A stretch of DNA of 64,000 bases, taken from contig NZ_CP045302.1 in assembly GCF_009363155.1 (NCBI RefSeq), positions 4,789,194 to 4,853,193 of the forward strand, in the 5' to 3' direction. Positions 23,598 to 32,705 of this stretch are shown here, in pieces. Under the pieces are notes generated by a model. It was not told where the DNA came from and made no database searches. It worked only from the letters and a program-made list of their open reading frames with translations. The translations under genes and the position numbers were made by a program. The stretch is from Azotobacter salinestris. Lineage in GTDB: Bacteria; Pseudomonadota; Gammaproteobacteria; Pseudomonadales; Pseudomonadaceae. Each line of letters opens with the position of its first letter. Within the stretch, counting starts at the first letter, position 1.

Positions 23598-23631
23598 AGC
23601 CCGGCACAGAGCGATCTGGCCGGGTTTTTTT
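23598..23631 (+). terminator. Terminator downstream of Q (first)
   Basis: CCCGG (23600-23604) and CCGGG (23620-23624) form the stem, followed by seven T. Q-modified polymerase would read through it into the late genes. Confidence 0.7.
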
Positions 23632-23716
23632 GTTGCCTCTTGCGGAGGCGCGTTTGTGAAGGTAATTTTTTCCAGGCACCTTGAGTGCCCTGTCTGCGCG
23701 ACAGTGAACCTGCGGT

Positions 23717-23743
23717 AGCCCGGCCAAGCGCCGGGCTTTTTTG
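23717..23743 (+). terminator. Terminator downstream of Q (second)
   Basis: AGCCCGG (23717-23723) pairs with CCGGGCT (23731-23737), followed by TTTTTT. The tandem arrangement strengthens the late-gene off state. Confidence 0.75.
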
Positions 23744-23822
23744 TTTCTGGCTCCTCGCTCCTTTGCTCCCCAGAGGGACTGCGCTGCGGGCTATCCAACA
23801 CGCCCCGCGCGGGAATATCGAG

Positions 23823-24143
23823 ATGCCAATGCCTGAGAAGTCGCCTGAATTCTGGGCCGGCGTCCTGCTGGCCCTGCGCGAGCATGGCCTGACCATGATG
23901 CTGACCTTCGTCCTGTCCTACCTGCGCATTCGTCTGTATGGCGATCAGCCGAGCATTCTGCGCTCGCTGCTTGAGGCTTCAGTCGGTGCGCTGCTGGTGA
24001 TGATCGTTGGCCTGGCGGTGAATGCCGCAGGCCTGAACGTGGCATGGACGCTGCTCACCTCAGGCTTCATCGGGATATTGGGCATCGATCAGGTGCGTGT
24101 CCTGAGCAAGCGCTGGGCTGAGCGGCAGGTAGAGGGACGGTGA
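23823..24143 (+). CDS. Phage holin, lambda-type family 3
   Basis: A 106-aa protein with three membrane segments (about 12-35, 48-70, 72-92) and charged ends (MPMPEKSPEFWAGVLLALRE, LSKRWAERQVEGR). This layout fits the Phage_holin_3 group. It stands at the start of the late region, away from the muramidase-like gene at 48317. With the 3TM holin at 48796 disrupted, it may be the only working holin. Confidence 0.75.
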   Translation: MPMPEKSPEFWAGVLLALREHGLTMMLTFVLSYLRIRLYGDQPSILRSLLEASVGALLVMIVGLAVNAAGLNVAWTLLTSGFIGILGIDQVRVLSKRWAERQVEGR

Positions 24144-24215
24144 TGGCCTGCGCTGCATGCCGGCGAAGGCTGGAGCGGCTTTGGAGGCAGGCAAAGGCGC
24201 TGCGAGGAATGCTCA

Positions 24216-24962
24216 ATGGTAGTGAAGATCGACGCACGGCCCGAGCTGAAGGAGCTGTCCAGGGCGTTTTCCGAACTGGGGAGCAAACAGCTCCCGTTCG
24301 CCATGGCGCTGGCGGCCACGCGCATGGCGCAGCGCATCAAGAAGGGCGAACTGAGCGTCATGCGCAGGCGGCTCGACAACCCGATCCAGCAGACTCTGAA
24401 CAGCCTCTACGTGAAGGCGGCGACCAAGCAGAACCTGCAGGCTCACGTCTGGTTCAAGGACCAGTGGTCCTCGGGGATTCCTGCCGACCGATACCTGCAA
24501 CCTGTCGTGCAGGGTGGCACGCGCCGGCATAAGCGGTTCGAACGCGCCCTGATCGCCAGGGGCATCATGCGATCCAGCCAATACGCCACGCCCACGCCCG
24601 CCTTGCTCGACAGTCACGGCAACGTGAAGGGCAGCACGATCATGAAGATCCTGTCCGGCCTTGGCGCGGCCGAGACCGTCAGCGGCTACCAGGCCAACGC
24701 GACCGGCAGCAGGCGCAGCCGCAAGAAGGGCAATGCCCATCGCTTCTTCGCTGCGGAGATCGAGGGAACCATGGGGGTGTGGGAGCGGCGGAGTACGGCA
24801 TGGGGCGATGCCGTTCGCCCGGTGTTCGTCTTCGTCGATCGGTCGCCTCGCTATCGAGTGCGGTTCCCGTTCTTCCAGGTGGCCGAGAACATGGTGAAGG
24901 CGAACTACGCGGTCGAATTCCGGAGCGCCCTCGACTACGCCCTCGCCACGGCCAACCGCTGA
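24216..24962 (+). CDS. Hypothetical phage structural or morphogenesis protein
   Basis: A 248-aa basic protein (ELKELSRAFSELGSKQLPFA, MALAATRMAQRIKKGELSVM). The N-terminal half recalls minor tail or neck proteins that begin with a helix and an 'all positions changed by one' pattern, but I cannot place it firmly. It lies between the holin and the terminase, where some Pseudomonas phages carry such a gene. CGAGGA precedes ATG 24216. Confidence 0.6.
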   Translation: MVVKIDARPELKELSRAFSELGSKQLPFAMALAATRMAQRIKKGELSVMRRRLDNPIQQTLNSLYVKAATKQNLQAHVWFKDQWSSGIPADRYLQPVVQGGTRRHKRFERALIARGIMRSSQYATPTPALLDSHGNVKGSTIMKILSGLGAAETVSGYQANATGSRRSRKKGNAHRFFAAEIEGTMGVWERRSTAWGDAVRPVFVFVDRSPRYRVRFPFFQVAENMVKANYAVEFRSALDYALATANR

Positions 24963-25081
24963 CCCCCCCCGTCTTGGGTCCTTCCGGCACCCCCGGCAGC
25001 TGCGGGTAATTCGCGCCCCGTTCTCGCTCTATACATGAGCATTTTTCAGGACTTCCGTTTCCGGTTCCGGGTGGGTATCGC
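24963..25081. other. Likely cos region upstream of the terminase
   Basis: A 119-bp gap immediately upstream of the small terminase, the usual place for cos in Nu1/GpA phages. It contains a run of eight C and the stretch CTGCGGGTAATTCGCGCCCC, a plausible nicking region. The exact ends cannot be read from sequence. Confidence 0.35.
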
Positions 25082-25609
25082 ATGGCAACTCAGATCGAAG
25101 TGGCGAAGCACCTCGATCTCAGCGATCGCCAGGTGCGCAATCTCCTTGCAGACGGCGTCCTGCCTGGCTCCAAGGGAAAAGGCGGATTCGACGTGGACGC
25201 CTGCCGGCTGGCGTACATCCGCTACCTCAGAGGGCTCGGAAACGCCCAGGTCAAACCGGAAACGGACCCCGATTCCGGAGACATTGACCCGCTGATCGAA
25301 TACCGGCTCACGCAGGAGCGCCTGCGGCTCACCGCGGCACAGTCCGAGGCTCAGGAGCTGAAGAACGAAGTGACCAAGAAGCGGCTGATTCCGGCCGACT
25401 TCATCACGTTCGCTTTCGCCAAATTCATCCCGGCCGCCGGTTCGATCTTCGACACGGTGGTCATGACGCTGCGCCGCCGCCATCCCGACCTCACCCCGGG
25501 GCAGCTCGACTCGATCAGCCGCGAGTTGACCAAGGCGCGTAACACCATCGCCCAGGCGGCGGATCGCCTACCGGAGTGGCATGACGAGTTTATCGACAGC
25601 GCAGATTGA
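25082..25609 (+). CDS. Terminase small subunit (Nu1-type)
   Basis: A 175-aa protein. An N-terminal winged helix (QIEVAKHLDLSDRQVRNLLA) recognises cos, followed by a helical part (LTQERLRLTAAQSEAQELKN) and a C-terminus that would contact the large subunit. It overlaps the terminase large gene by 29 bases. Confidence 0.88.
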   Translation: MATQIEVAKHLDLSDRQVRNLLADGVLPGSKGKGGFDVDACRLAYIRYLRGLGNAQVKPETDPDSGDIDPLIEYRLTQERLRLTAAQSEAQELKNEVTKKRLIPADFITFAFAKFIPAAGSIFDTVVMTLRRRHPDLTPGQLDSISRELTKARNTIAQAADRLPEWHDEFIDSAD

Positions 25610-27548
25610 GGCCTGCCAGGCCGCGATGTCGGCCGGCTTGCTGTCTCTGCGGCGCGACGCGCCACAGACCCCGGTCGCCTGGGCCGATGACAACTTCTAC
25701 CTATCCAGCGAATCCTCCTACCAGGAGGGACGCTGGGAGACGCTGCCCTACCAGGTGGCAATTCTCAACGCCATGGGCAACGACGAGATCCGGATCGTCA
25801 ACGTGATCAAGTCCGCCCGCGTCGGCTATTCCAAGATGCTGCTGGCGGCCTCGGCCTACCAGATCGAGCACAAGCGCCGGCACATCGCGTTCTTCGTGCC
25901 AGACGACGGCAGCGCCGACCTCTTCATGAAGTCCGAGATCGAGACAATGATCCGGGACGTCGGCGCCGTCCGCGCGCTGGCACCCTGGTACGGCAAGAAG
26001 CACCGGGACAACACGCTCGACATCAAGAAATTCAGCCATGGCAAGCAGCTGTGGTGCCGTGGCGGTAAGGCCGCGAAGAACTACCGGGCGATCTCGGCCG
26101 ATACCGTCATCTACGACGAGCTGGCGGCCTTCGATCACGACATCGATAAGGAGGGCTCTCCGCTGGTCCTGGGCGACAAGCGGATGGAGGGATCGACCTT
26201 CCCGAAGTCGATTAGGGGCAGCACGCCGAAGCTGCGCGGTCCCATCGACCGGGGTGGCTGCCAGATCGAAGGCGCTGTTCAGAAATCGCCGCACCTGCTG
26301 CGCTTCCACGTGTCTTGCCCGCACTGCGGTGCCGAGCAGTACCTGAAGTGGGGCGGCAAGGACTGCGCCTACGGCATCAAATGGGACCCGGACCAGCCGG
26401 AGGACGCCTGGTACGTGTGCGAGGCCACCGGCTGCGTGATCCGCTACCCCGAGGCGCTCGAGGCGCAGCGCTTGGCGCGCTGGGTCTGCGAGAAGACCGG
26501 CATCTGGACACGGGATGGCTTCGATTTCTTCGATGCCGAGGGCGAGCCGATCCCCACCCCCGAGTCGGTCAGCTTCCACATCTGGACGGCCTACAGCTTT
26601 TTCGTGGCCTGGGGCCGAATCGTGCAGGACTTCCTCCAGGCCAAGGGCAGCCGCAGCGACCTGAAGACCTTCGTCAACACCACCCTTGGCGAGACCTGGG
26701 AGGAAGACCAGGGTGAGCGGGTCGAGTGGGACGTGCTGCTGGGCCGTCGCGAGGTCTGGCAGGCCGAAATTCCGGCTCAGGCCGTGGCCCTCACCGGCGG
26801 CGGCGACACCCAGGACGACCGCTACGAGGGTCGGGTCTGGGCCTGGGGCCCCAACGAAGAGTGCTGGCTGGTTTATCGCTTCGTGCTGATGGGTGACCCG
26901 GGCGGCGAGGAACTGCGCCGCAAGCGCGACCTGGAGCTGCACCGCCAATTCACCCGGGCCGATGGCCTGCTGATGAAGGTCGAACGCTGGTGCTGGGACG
27001 CCGGCGGCCACTACATGGACCAGGTCTGCGACGACAGCAAGAAGAACGGCGTGCTCTGGATGATCCCGATCATCGGCGCGCCGGTTTACGGCAAGCCCAT
27101 CGCTAGCTTCCCCACGAAGCGCAACAAGCAAGGCGTGTACCTGACCACCGTCGGCACTGACAACGCCAAGGAGTTGATCTACAGCCGCCTGCGCCTGCCG
27201 CTGGACGTGGCGAAGTCCCAAATCGGGGAGACCCAGCCTCAGGTGATCCACCTGCCGGCCAACGACCTGGTGTGTGACGAGACCGAGGTCAAGCAGCTGA
27301 CCTCCGAGAGCAAGGTGCTCAAGGTCGTCGGCGGCGTGCAGCAGTACCGCTGGGACAATCAGGGCCGGCGCAACGAGGCGCTGGATTGCTTCGTGTACGC
27401 CTTGGCCGCGTTGCGCATCAGCCAGCAACGGTTTGGCCTTGATCTCAATGCCTTGGCTGCGGAGCCAGAGCCGGGCGGCTCTGCGGCGGTCGGCAACGAA
27501 CAAGAGCGCCCGCGCCGGCGCTCGTCCTATTGGGAGAAACGCACCTGA
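25581..27548 (+). CDS. Terminase large subunit (GpA-type)
   Basis: A 655-aa packaging motor. The ATPase part has the Walker A variant VIKSARVGYSKM and Walker B VIYDELAAFD. A zinc-like CPHC...C region lies near 260-300. The nuclease domain begins around LTGGGDTQDDRYEGRVWAWG and ends with WDNQGRRNEALDCFVYALAA. Length matches lambda gpA (641 aa). It cuts at cos and drives DNA into proheads at the portal. The start at 25581 fits the overlap; an internal ATG at 25626 is possible. Confidence 0.93.
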   Translation: MTSLSTAQIEACQAAMSAGLLSLRRDAPQTPVAWADDNFYLSSESSYQEGRWETLPYQVAILNAMGNDEIRIVNVIKSARVGYSKMLLAASAYQIEHKRRHIAFFVPDDGSADLFMKSEIETMIRDVGAVRALAPWYGKKHRDNTLDIKKFSHGKQLWCRGGKAAKNYRAISADTVIYDELAAFDHDIDKEGSPLVLGDKRMEGSTFPKSIRGSTPKLRGPIDRGGCQIEGAVQKSPHLLRFHVSCPHCGAEQYLKWGGKDCAYGIKWDPDQPEDAWYVCEATGCVIRYPEALEAQRLARWVCEKTGIWTRDGFDFFDAEGEPIPTPESVSFHIWTAYSFFVAWGRIVQDFLQAKGSRSDLKTFVNTTLGETWEEDQGERVEWDVLLGRREVWQAEIPAQAVALTGGGDTQDDRYEGRVWAWGPNEECWLVYRFVLMGDPGGEELRRKRDLELHRQFTRADGLLMKVERWCWDAGGHYMDQVCDDSKKNGVLWMIPIIGAPVYGKPIASFPTKRNKQGVYLTTVGTDNAKELIYSRLRLPLDVAKSQIGETQPQVIHLPANDLVCDETEVKQLTSESKVLKVVGGVQQYRWDNQGRRNEALDCFVYALAALRISQQRFGLDLNALAAEPEPGGSAAVGNEQERPRRRSSYWEKRT

Positions 27549-27751
27549 TGGCCTACACCCTGGAGCAATACACCGCCCTGCAGGCCGCCATCGCCGAGGG
27601 CGCGCTCACCGTCCGTTACCAGGACAAGAGCGTCCAGTACCGGGATCTCGACGAGATGATGCGCATCCTCAAGCTGATGGCTACCGAACTGGGGCTGAAC
27701 AGCAACAACGACGGCGGCCGCCGCTACGCCAGTTTCAGCAAGGGCTACTGA
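27548..27751 (+). CDS. gpW-like head-tail joining protein
   Basis: A 67-aa protein (LEQYTALQAAIAEGALTVRY, DLDEMMRILKLMATEL), the size and helix-hairpin-helix form of lambda gpW, which plugs the filled head and prepares tail binding. It overlaps the terminase stop (TGATG). Confidence 0.85.
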   Translation: MAYTLEQYTALQAAIAEGALTVRYQDKSVQYRDLDEMMRILKLMATELGLNSNNDGGRRYASFSKGY

Positions 27752-27753
27752 CC

Positions 27754-29262
27754 ATGGGGATCTACGACACGCTGTTTCCCCGGCGGGCGGCGCGGCGCGC
27801 CGAGCTGAAACTGCAGCGCCGCAAGGCCGAGTTGAAGCTGGAGCTGCTCGAGCGTGGCTTTGACGGCGCTGCGCTGGGCCGCCGCAACGACGGGTGGCGC
27901 AGCACGGGCGCCGACGCCAACGCCGAGAACGCCCCGGCGCTGGCCCGGCTGCGCAACCGCGCCCGCGACCAGCGTCGCAACAACCCCTACGCCGAGCGGG
28001 CCGTCACCGGCATCGCCGACAATGTGGTCGGCGCTGGGATCGTGCCGCGCCCGCTGGCCCGCAGCGAGCGCGGAAACAAGAAGCTGACCGACCTCTGGAA
28101 GGCCTGGGCCGAAACCGGCGCCTGCGATGCCGACGGCCTGGAGAACTTCTACGGCCTGCAGCACAAGATCATGGAGACCGTGGTCGAGGCGGGCGAGTGC
28201 CTGATTCGCCGCCGCCGCCGCTACTCCTCGGACGGCCTGCCGGTTCCCGTACAGCTGCAGGTGCTGGAGCCGGACTTCCTCGACGAGCGCAAGGACGGCG
28301 ACATCGCCGGCACCCAAAACCGCATCATCCAGGGCGTCGAGTTCGATGCGCTGGGCCGCCGGGTGGCCTACTGGCTCCATGACCAGCATCCCGGCGCGAA
28401 CAACACCTGGCGGTCGCTGGACTCCAGGCGGGTGCCGGCCGAGGACGTGATTCACGTCTTCCTGCCGAAGCGTCCCGGGCAGGCCCGCGGCTATAGCTGG
28501 CTGGCCCCGGTGCTGCAGCGCCTGCGCAGCTTCGACGAGATGGAAGACGCGATCATCGAGCAGGCCAAGATCGCTGCCTGTTTCGCGGCCTTCGTCACCA
28601 AGGACGAGGCGATGGGCAGCCCCAAGGGCCAGGCGCCGCTGATCGAGCGCATGGAGCCCGGCATCGTGCAGGAGCTGGGCATCGGCGAGGAGATCAGCTT
28701 CGGCTCGCCGCCGACCTTCAATGGCTACCAGGCCTATTCCTGGCAGGCCCTGCACGCCGTCGCTGTCGGCCTCGGTGTCCCCTACGAACTGCTGACCGCC
28801 GACCTCAAGGGCGTCAACTTCTCCAGCGGTCGCATGGGCTGGCTGCACTTCGCCCGCCGGGTGGACGTCTGGCAGTGGCGCATGCTGATCCCGCAGCTGT
28901 GCGACCGCACCTGGCAGTGGTTCATGGAGGCGCAGGTGCTGCTGCCCGGCGCCGTCCTCGAGGACGTGCGCGCCGAGTGGGTGCCGCCGCGCCGCGACAT
29001 GGTAGACCCGAAAGCCGAAACCGAAAACGTCAAGGAACGCATCCGCAACGGCCTGACCAGCTGGCCGGATGCCCTGCGCGAGCTGGGCGTGACCGACCCG
29101 ATCCGTCACGCCGAGCAGATCGCCGAAGCGAACCGGCTGCTCGACGAGAAGGGCCTGATCCTCGACTGCGACCCGCGTAAAGCCGCGTCGCCTGGGTCGG
29201 CCGCGCCGGCCCAACCCACTAACGAGAGCGAGAACAATGCCACCGACGATCAAGACGCTTGA
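27754..29262 (+). CDS. Portal protein (lambda gpB family)
   Basis: A 502-aa protein forming the dodecameric DNA channel at the head vertex. It has a long N-terminal charged helix, NNPYAERAVTGIADNVVGAG, YSWLAPVLQRLRSFDEMEDA and GVNFSSGRMGWLHFARRVDV, all typical of lambda-like portals. The C-terminal tail is Asn/Asp-rich. It overlaps the capsid-protease gene by 26 bases. Confidence 0.93.
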   Translation: MGIYDTLFPRRAARRAELKLQRRKAELKLELLERGFDGAALGRRNDGWRSTGADANAENAPALARLRNRARDQRRNNPYAERAVTGIADNVVGAGIVPRPLARSERGNKKLTDLWKAWAETGACDADGLENFYGLQHKIMETVVEAGECLIRRRRRYSSDGLPVPVQLQVLEPDFLDERKDGDIAGTQNRIIQGVEFDALGRRVAYWLHDQHPGANNTWRSLDSRRVPAEDVIHVFLPKRPGQARGYSWLAPVLQRLRSFDEMEDAIIEQAKIAACFAAFVTKDEAMGSPKGQAPLIERMEPGIVQELGIGEEISFGSPPTFNGYQAYSWQALHAVAVGLGVPYELLTADLKGVNFSSGRMGWLHFARRVDVWQWRMLIPQLCDRTWQWFMEAQVLLPGAVLEDVRAEWVPPRRDMVDPKAETENVKERIRNGLTSWPDALRELGVTDPIRHAEQIAEANRLLDEKGLILDCDPRKAASPGSAAPAQPTNESENNATDDQDA

Positions 29263-31210
29263 GACGCCGATGCTCAGCCTGCGCGCCGCCGTACGCCCGG
29301 GCTCGGTGGATATCGAGCAACGCACCGCCGAACTGACCTGGACCACCGGTGCCAAGGGCCGGCGTTGGTCCTGGGACGTCGGCAGCTACATGGAGGAGCT
29401 GGACGTCAGCGAAGGCGCCGTCCGGCTGGAGCGCCTGAACAGCGGCGCGCCGCTGCTGAACGCGCACAGTTCCTGGGAACTGCGCGACGTGATCGGCGTG
29501 GTCGAGCGCGCCTGGATCGAGAACGGCGAGGGCCGGGCGCTGGTCCGCTTCAGCCAGCGCGAGGACGCCGACGAGGTCTTCCGCGACGTCAAGGACGGCA
29601 TTCTGCGCAACATCAGCGTCGGCTACGCCGTGCACCGCTACGACGTCGTCGAGGAAGAGGACGACAAGCTGCCGACCTACCGGGCGACCGACTGGGAGCC
29701 GATGGAGCTCTCGATCGTGCCGATCGGCTTCGACGACGGTGCCAAGATCCGCAGCGCCCAGACGCCGGCCGACTATCAGGGCCCGCGCTTCCAGACCCAA
29801 TTCCCGACTCGCCAGGCCCCCGCGCCGACTATTCAAGAGGAACCCGCAATGCCCCCCATGACCGAAGAAGGACAGCGCGCCGCCGAGGAAACCATCCGCC
29901 GCGAAGCCGCCGAGGCCGAACGCAAGCGCGGCCTGACCATCAAGCAGATGGTGCGCAAGGTGGGTCTGGACGACGCGATCGCCGAGGACCTGATCGAGCG
30001 CGGCGTACCGGTCGAGCAGGCCAGCGCCAAGCTGATCGACAAGTTGGCCGAGCGTCAAAAGGCTGACCAGGGAGAAACCCGCAACAGCCAGCCGACCACC
30101 ACCAGTACCGTCGACCTGGCCGTTGTGGGCGCCAAGCGCGCTGCGATGCAGAACGCCCTGCTGCACCGCTGCAACCCGGCGATCCAGCTGGAAGAGGCTG
30201 CCCGCGAGTTCCGCGGCATGCGCCTGATCGACATGGCGCGCGAATCTGTCGAGCTGGTCGGCGGCACCGTCCGTGGCATGACCCCGCAGGAAGTGGCGCG
30301 CGCCGCACTGGGCTGCGATCGCCAGGCCTTTCGTGCCGCCGGCATGCACACCACCAGCGATTTCCCGCTGCTGCTCGGCGGCACCGTGAACCGCACCCTG
30401 CGCGACGCCTACGCACTGGCGCCGCAGACCTGGCGCCCGCTGGGCCGCCAGACCAGCGTGCCGGACTTCCGCGAGATCACCCGCGTGGCGCTGGGCGACA
30501 TCTCGGCGCTGGAGAAGGTCAGCGAGCACGGCGAGTACAAGTACGGCACCCTCGGCGAAGAGGGCGCCCCGCTCAAGGTCGCCAAGTTCGGCAAGATCAT
30601 CGCCGTCACCTGGGAGTCCATCGTCAACGACGACCTCTCCGCCCTGACCCGCATCCCGCAGGCGCTGGGCGCCGCCGCCGCGCAGACCGAGTCCGACGTG
30701 GTCTGGAATCTGCTGCTGGGCAACCCGAATTTCGTGGATGGCACCGCGCTGTTCCATGCCGACCACGGCAACCTGGCCGCCAGCGGCGGTGCCATCAACA
30801 CCACCACCCTGGCCGCCGCCCGCGCCGCCATGCGCAAGCAGAAATCCAAGGCCGGGCACTTCCTCAACCTCGGCCCCGAGTTCCTGGTGGTCGGCCCGGA
30901 CAAGGAGCTGGAGGCCTTCCAGTTCACCTCCAGCCAGTACGTCCCGGCCAAGAACGCCGACATCAACGACAGCCGCAACACCTCGCTGACCGTGATCGTC
31001 GACGCGCGCATTACCGGCAACCAGTGGTACCTGTACGCCGCGCCGGGCGTGGTGGACACCTTCGAATACGCCTACCTGGAAGGCGAGCAGGGCGTGTTCA
31101 CCGAAACCCGCGAGGGCTTCGAGGTGGATGGCATGGAAATCAAGGCCCGCCTGGTGTTCGGCGCGGCCTGGATCGACTTCCGCGGCGCGTACAAGAACCC
31201 AGGGAACTGA
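29237..31210 (+). CDS. Prohead protease-scaffold fused to major capsid protein
   Basis: A 657-aa polyprotein. Residues about 1-195 are an S78-type prohead protease: catalytic His in PLLNAHSSWELR and Ser in ILRNISVGYAV, with MELSIVPIGFD. About 200-290 is a charged helical scaffold-like region (EGQRAAEETIRREAAEAERK). About 300-657 is an HK97-fold capsid subunit (SVPDFREITRVALGDISALE, LFHADHGNLAASGGAINTTT, DTFEYAYLEGEQGVFTETRE). Self-cleavage would release the capsid subunit during assembly. Fusion of all three parts in one gene is seen in some phages but is not the common layout. Confidence 0.88.
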   Translation: MPPTIKTLETPMLSLRAAVRPGSVDIEQRTAELTWTTGAKGRRWSWDVGSYMEELDVSEGAVRLERLNSGAPLLNAHSSWELRDVIGVVERAWIENGEGRALVRFSQREDADEVFRDVKDGILRNISVGYAVHRYDVVEEEDDKLPTYRATDWEPMELSIVPIGFDDGAKIRSAQTPADYQGPRFQTQFPTRQAPAPTIQEEPAMPPMTEEGQRAAEETIRREAAEAERKRGLTIKQMVRKVGLDDAIAEDLIERGVPVEQASAKLIDKLAERQKADQGETRNSQPTTTSTVDLAVVGAKRAAMQNALLHRCNPAIQLEEAAREFRGMRLIDMARESVELVGGTVRGMTPQEVARAALGCDRQAFRAAGMHTTSDFPLLLGGTVNRTLRDAYALAPQTWRPLGRQTSVPDFREITRVALGDISALEKVSEHGEYKYGTLGEEGAPLKVAKFGKIIAVTWESIVNDDLSALTRIPQALGAAAAQTESDVVWNLLLGNPNFVDGTALFHADHGNLAASGGAINTTTLAAARAAMRKQKSKAGHFLNLGPEFLVVGPDKELEAFQFTSSQYVPAKNADINDSRNTSLTVIVDARITGNQWYLYAAPGVVDTFEYAYLEGEQGVFTETREGFEVDGMEIKARLVFGAAWIDFRGAYKNPGN

Positions 31211-31232
31211 CCGGCAAACCTGAGCCAGCACG

Positions 31233-31254
31233 GGCACCGCGAGGTGCCTTTTTT
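31233..31254 (+). terminator. Terminator after the capsid gene
   Basis: GGCACC/GGTGCC stem with a GCGA loop, followed by TTTTTT. Partial termination here would raise capsid messages over tail messages. Confidence 0.7.
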
Positions 31255-31279
31255 GTTCCTGCTCGATTTGGAGGCATCC

Positions 31280-31633
31280 ATGAAAAGCTACATCCAGCCC
31301 GGCGACTGCATCACCGTGCCGGCGCCTGCCGGCGGCACTGTTTCTGGCGAGCTCTACAAGATCGGCAGCATCATCGGCGTCGCCGCCACCACCGAGGCCG
31401 CGGGCGATCCCGTCGTGCTCAAGCTGTGCGGCGTGTTCGCGCTGAACAAGACCAGCGCGCAGGCCTGGGCGGTTGGCGACCCGGTCTACATGAACACCAG
31501 CACCCGCGTCCTGACCAACGCTTCCGCGGCTGGCCTGGTGCTGGTCGGCGTGGCCACCGAGGTCGCAGCCAACCCGTCCGCTGTCGGCCGCGTGCGGCTC
31601 AACGGCGTTTCGGCGCCGGCCGCGGTGGCCTAA
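31280..31633 (+). CDS. DUF2190-type capsid decoration protein
   Basis: A 117-aa protein (YIQPGDCITVPAPAGGTVSG, AWAVGDPVYMNTSTRVLTNA) with the beta-tulip pattern of DUF2190/gpD-like head decoration proteins that bind mature capsids. GGAGG precedes ATG 31280. Position directly after the capsid gene agrees. Confidence 0.85.
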   Translation: MKSYIQPGDCITVPAPAGGTVSGELYKIGSIIGVAATTEAAGDPVVLKLCGVFALNKTSAQAWAVGDPVYMNTSTRVLTNASAAGLVLVGVATEVAANPSAVGRVRLNGVSAPAAVA

Positions 31634-31636
31634 GCC

Positions 31637-31960
31637 ATGGCCTGGAGCAGCATGGCCAACCGGATGCTGGGCGTCGCGGTTCGCACGTTCTCCGAGCCCT
31701 CGGTCCACTGGCTCACCGATGGGGTCGAGCCGGGCGTCGAGCTGCCCCAGGCCGTGTTCGACTCCGCGCACGTCGAGATCGATCCGGAAACGCAGGCGCC
31801 GGTTTCCAGCACCAACCCGGTGCTGGGCGTGCGGCTGTCCGACCTGCCGAATGAGCGGACCCCCCGCGACCGCGTCCGGGTGCGCGGCCAACTCTATCGC
31901 ATCAACGACGTGCAGCCTGACGGCGTCGCTGGGGCGCTGATCGTTCTGAAGAAGGTGTGA
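31637..31960 (+). CDS. Head-tail attachment protein (FII-like)
   Basis: A 107-aa beta-barrel protein (VEIDPETQAPVSSTNPVLGV, RVRVRGQLYRINDVQPDGVA) matching phage head-tail joining protein FII, which forms the tail-docking ring on the head. It overlaps the next start by GTGA. Confidence 0.8.
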   Translation: MAWSSMANRMLGVAVRTFSEPSVHWLTDGVEPGVELPQAVFDSAHVEIDPETQAPVSSTNPVLGVRLSDLPNERTPRDRVRVRGQLYRINDVQPDGVAGALIVLKKV

Positions 31961-32517
31961 TCGTGCCGCATCCGCGCACAGCAATCCGCAAGAAGGCGGT
32001 CGAGCTGCTCATGGGCAACACCGGCGTCGGCGCGAGCGTCTACGCCAGCCGGGTGGCGCCGTTCATCGTCAACGACTGGGACAACCAGCTGCCGGCGATA
32101 TCGGTTTACACCATGGGTGAGGCCGGCGAGATCCATACCGCCGCCCCACGCGAGTACCGGCGCACCGTACAACTCGCCGTCGAGATACAGGGCGAAGCGG
32201 ACGAGGCGCTCGACGACGTGCTCGACGAGATCGCGCGCCAGGTAGAGCTCATCCTGCTGCGTGACGACACGCTCGGCGGAACGGCCAGCGACCTGCGCTA
32301 CAGCCAGACCCAGATGGTGCTGAGCGAGCAGGGCAAAACCGTCATCGGCGCCTGCCGCATCATCTTCGACGCGGACTACCTCGACGAGCAGCCAGGCCCC
32401 GACTTCAACGAGACGCTCGACGATCTGGCCACGGTGCACACCGACTACAGCCTGGCCGGCGAGCAGGACGATCCGGCCGACCGGGCGAGCACCCACCTCA
32501 CAGGACTGAACCAATGA
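31957..32517 (+). CDS. Tail terminator-like protein (gpU family)
   Basis: A 186-aa protein (LPAISVYTMGEAGEIHTAAP, YRRTVQLAVEIQGEADEALD, DVLDEIARQVELILLRD) with the pattern of phage minor tail protein U, which caps the growing tail. GTG start (a second GTG two codons later is also possible). It overlaps both neighbours. Confidence 0.75.
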   Translation: MIVPHPRTAIRKKAVELLMGNTGVGASVYASRVAPFIVNDWDNQLPAISVYTMGEAGEIHTAAPREYRRTVQLAVEIQGEADEALDDVLDEIARQVELILLRDDTLGGTASDLRYSQTQMVLSEQGKTVIGACRIIFDADYLDEQPGPDFNETLDDLATVHTDYSLAGEQDDPADRASTHLTGLNQ

Positions 32518-32705
32518 ACGACCGCCGCACGCTGAGGCCGGCAGACGGGCGCCTGGTGCGCCACCCGGCCGACTACCGACCGCTGGCCGCCGAGGGCGAG
32601 CCGGTCGAGATGAGCAGTTACTGGCGTCGCAAGCTGAAGGCCGGCGACGTGATCGAGGTCAAGCCGGACGCCATACCGGCCGCAGCACAGGAAGAGGACA
32701 ACTAA
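32514..32705 (+). CDS. DUF2635-type tail protein
   Basis: A 63-aa protein (LRPADGRLVRHPADYRPLAA, SSYWRRKLKAGDVIEV), matching the DUF2635 family found just before the sheath gene in Mu-like tails (Mu gp38 position). ATGA overlap with the preceding gene. Confidence 0.8.
   Translation: MNDRRTLRPADGRLVRHPADYRPLAAEGEPVEMSSYWRRKLKAGDVIEVKPDAIPAAAQEEDN

Larger units (their letters stand above)
23503..23822 (+). other. Late control gap: promoter-like sequence and two terminators
   Basis: No protein gene seen. TTGACA occurs at 23530 without a good -10 at normal spacing, as in Q-dependent promoters where a pause follows. The hairpin TGCGG-TTTTA-CCGCA at 23570-23584 comes next. Two strong terminators (23598 and 23717) lie before the holin gene. 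Confidence 0.5.

Noticed and set aside
24143..24532. Possible small gene starting MACAACRRRLERL after the holin (TGATG overlap)
   Set aside because: The N-terminus with a Cys pair resembles tiny proteins in other phages, but the frame runs 300 bases into the next gene without a stop. Without homology evidence I leave it out.
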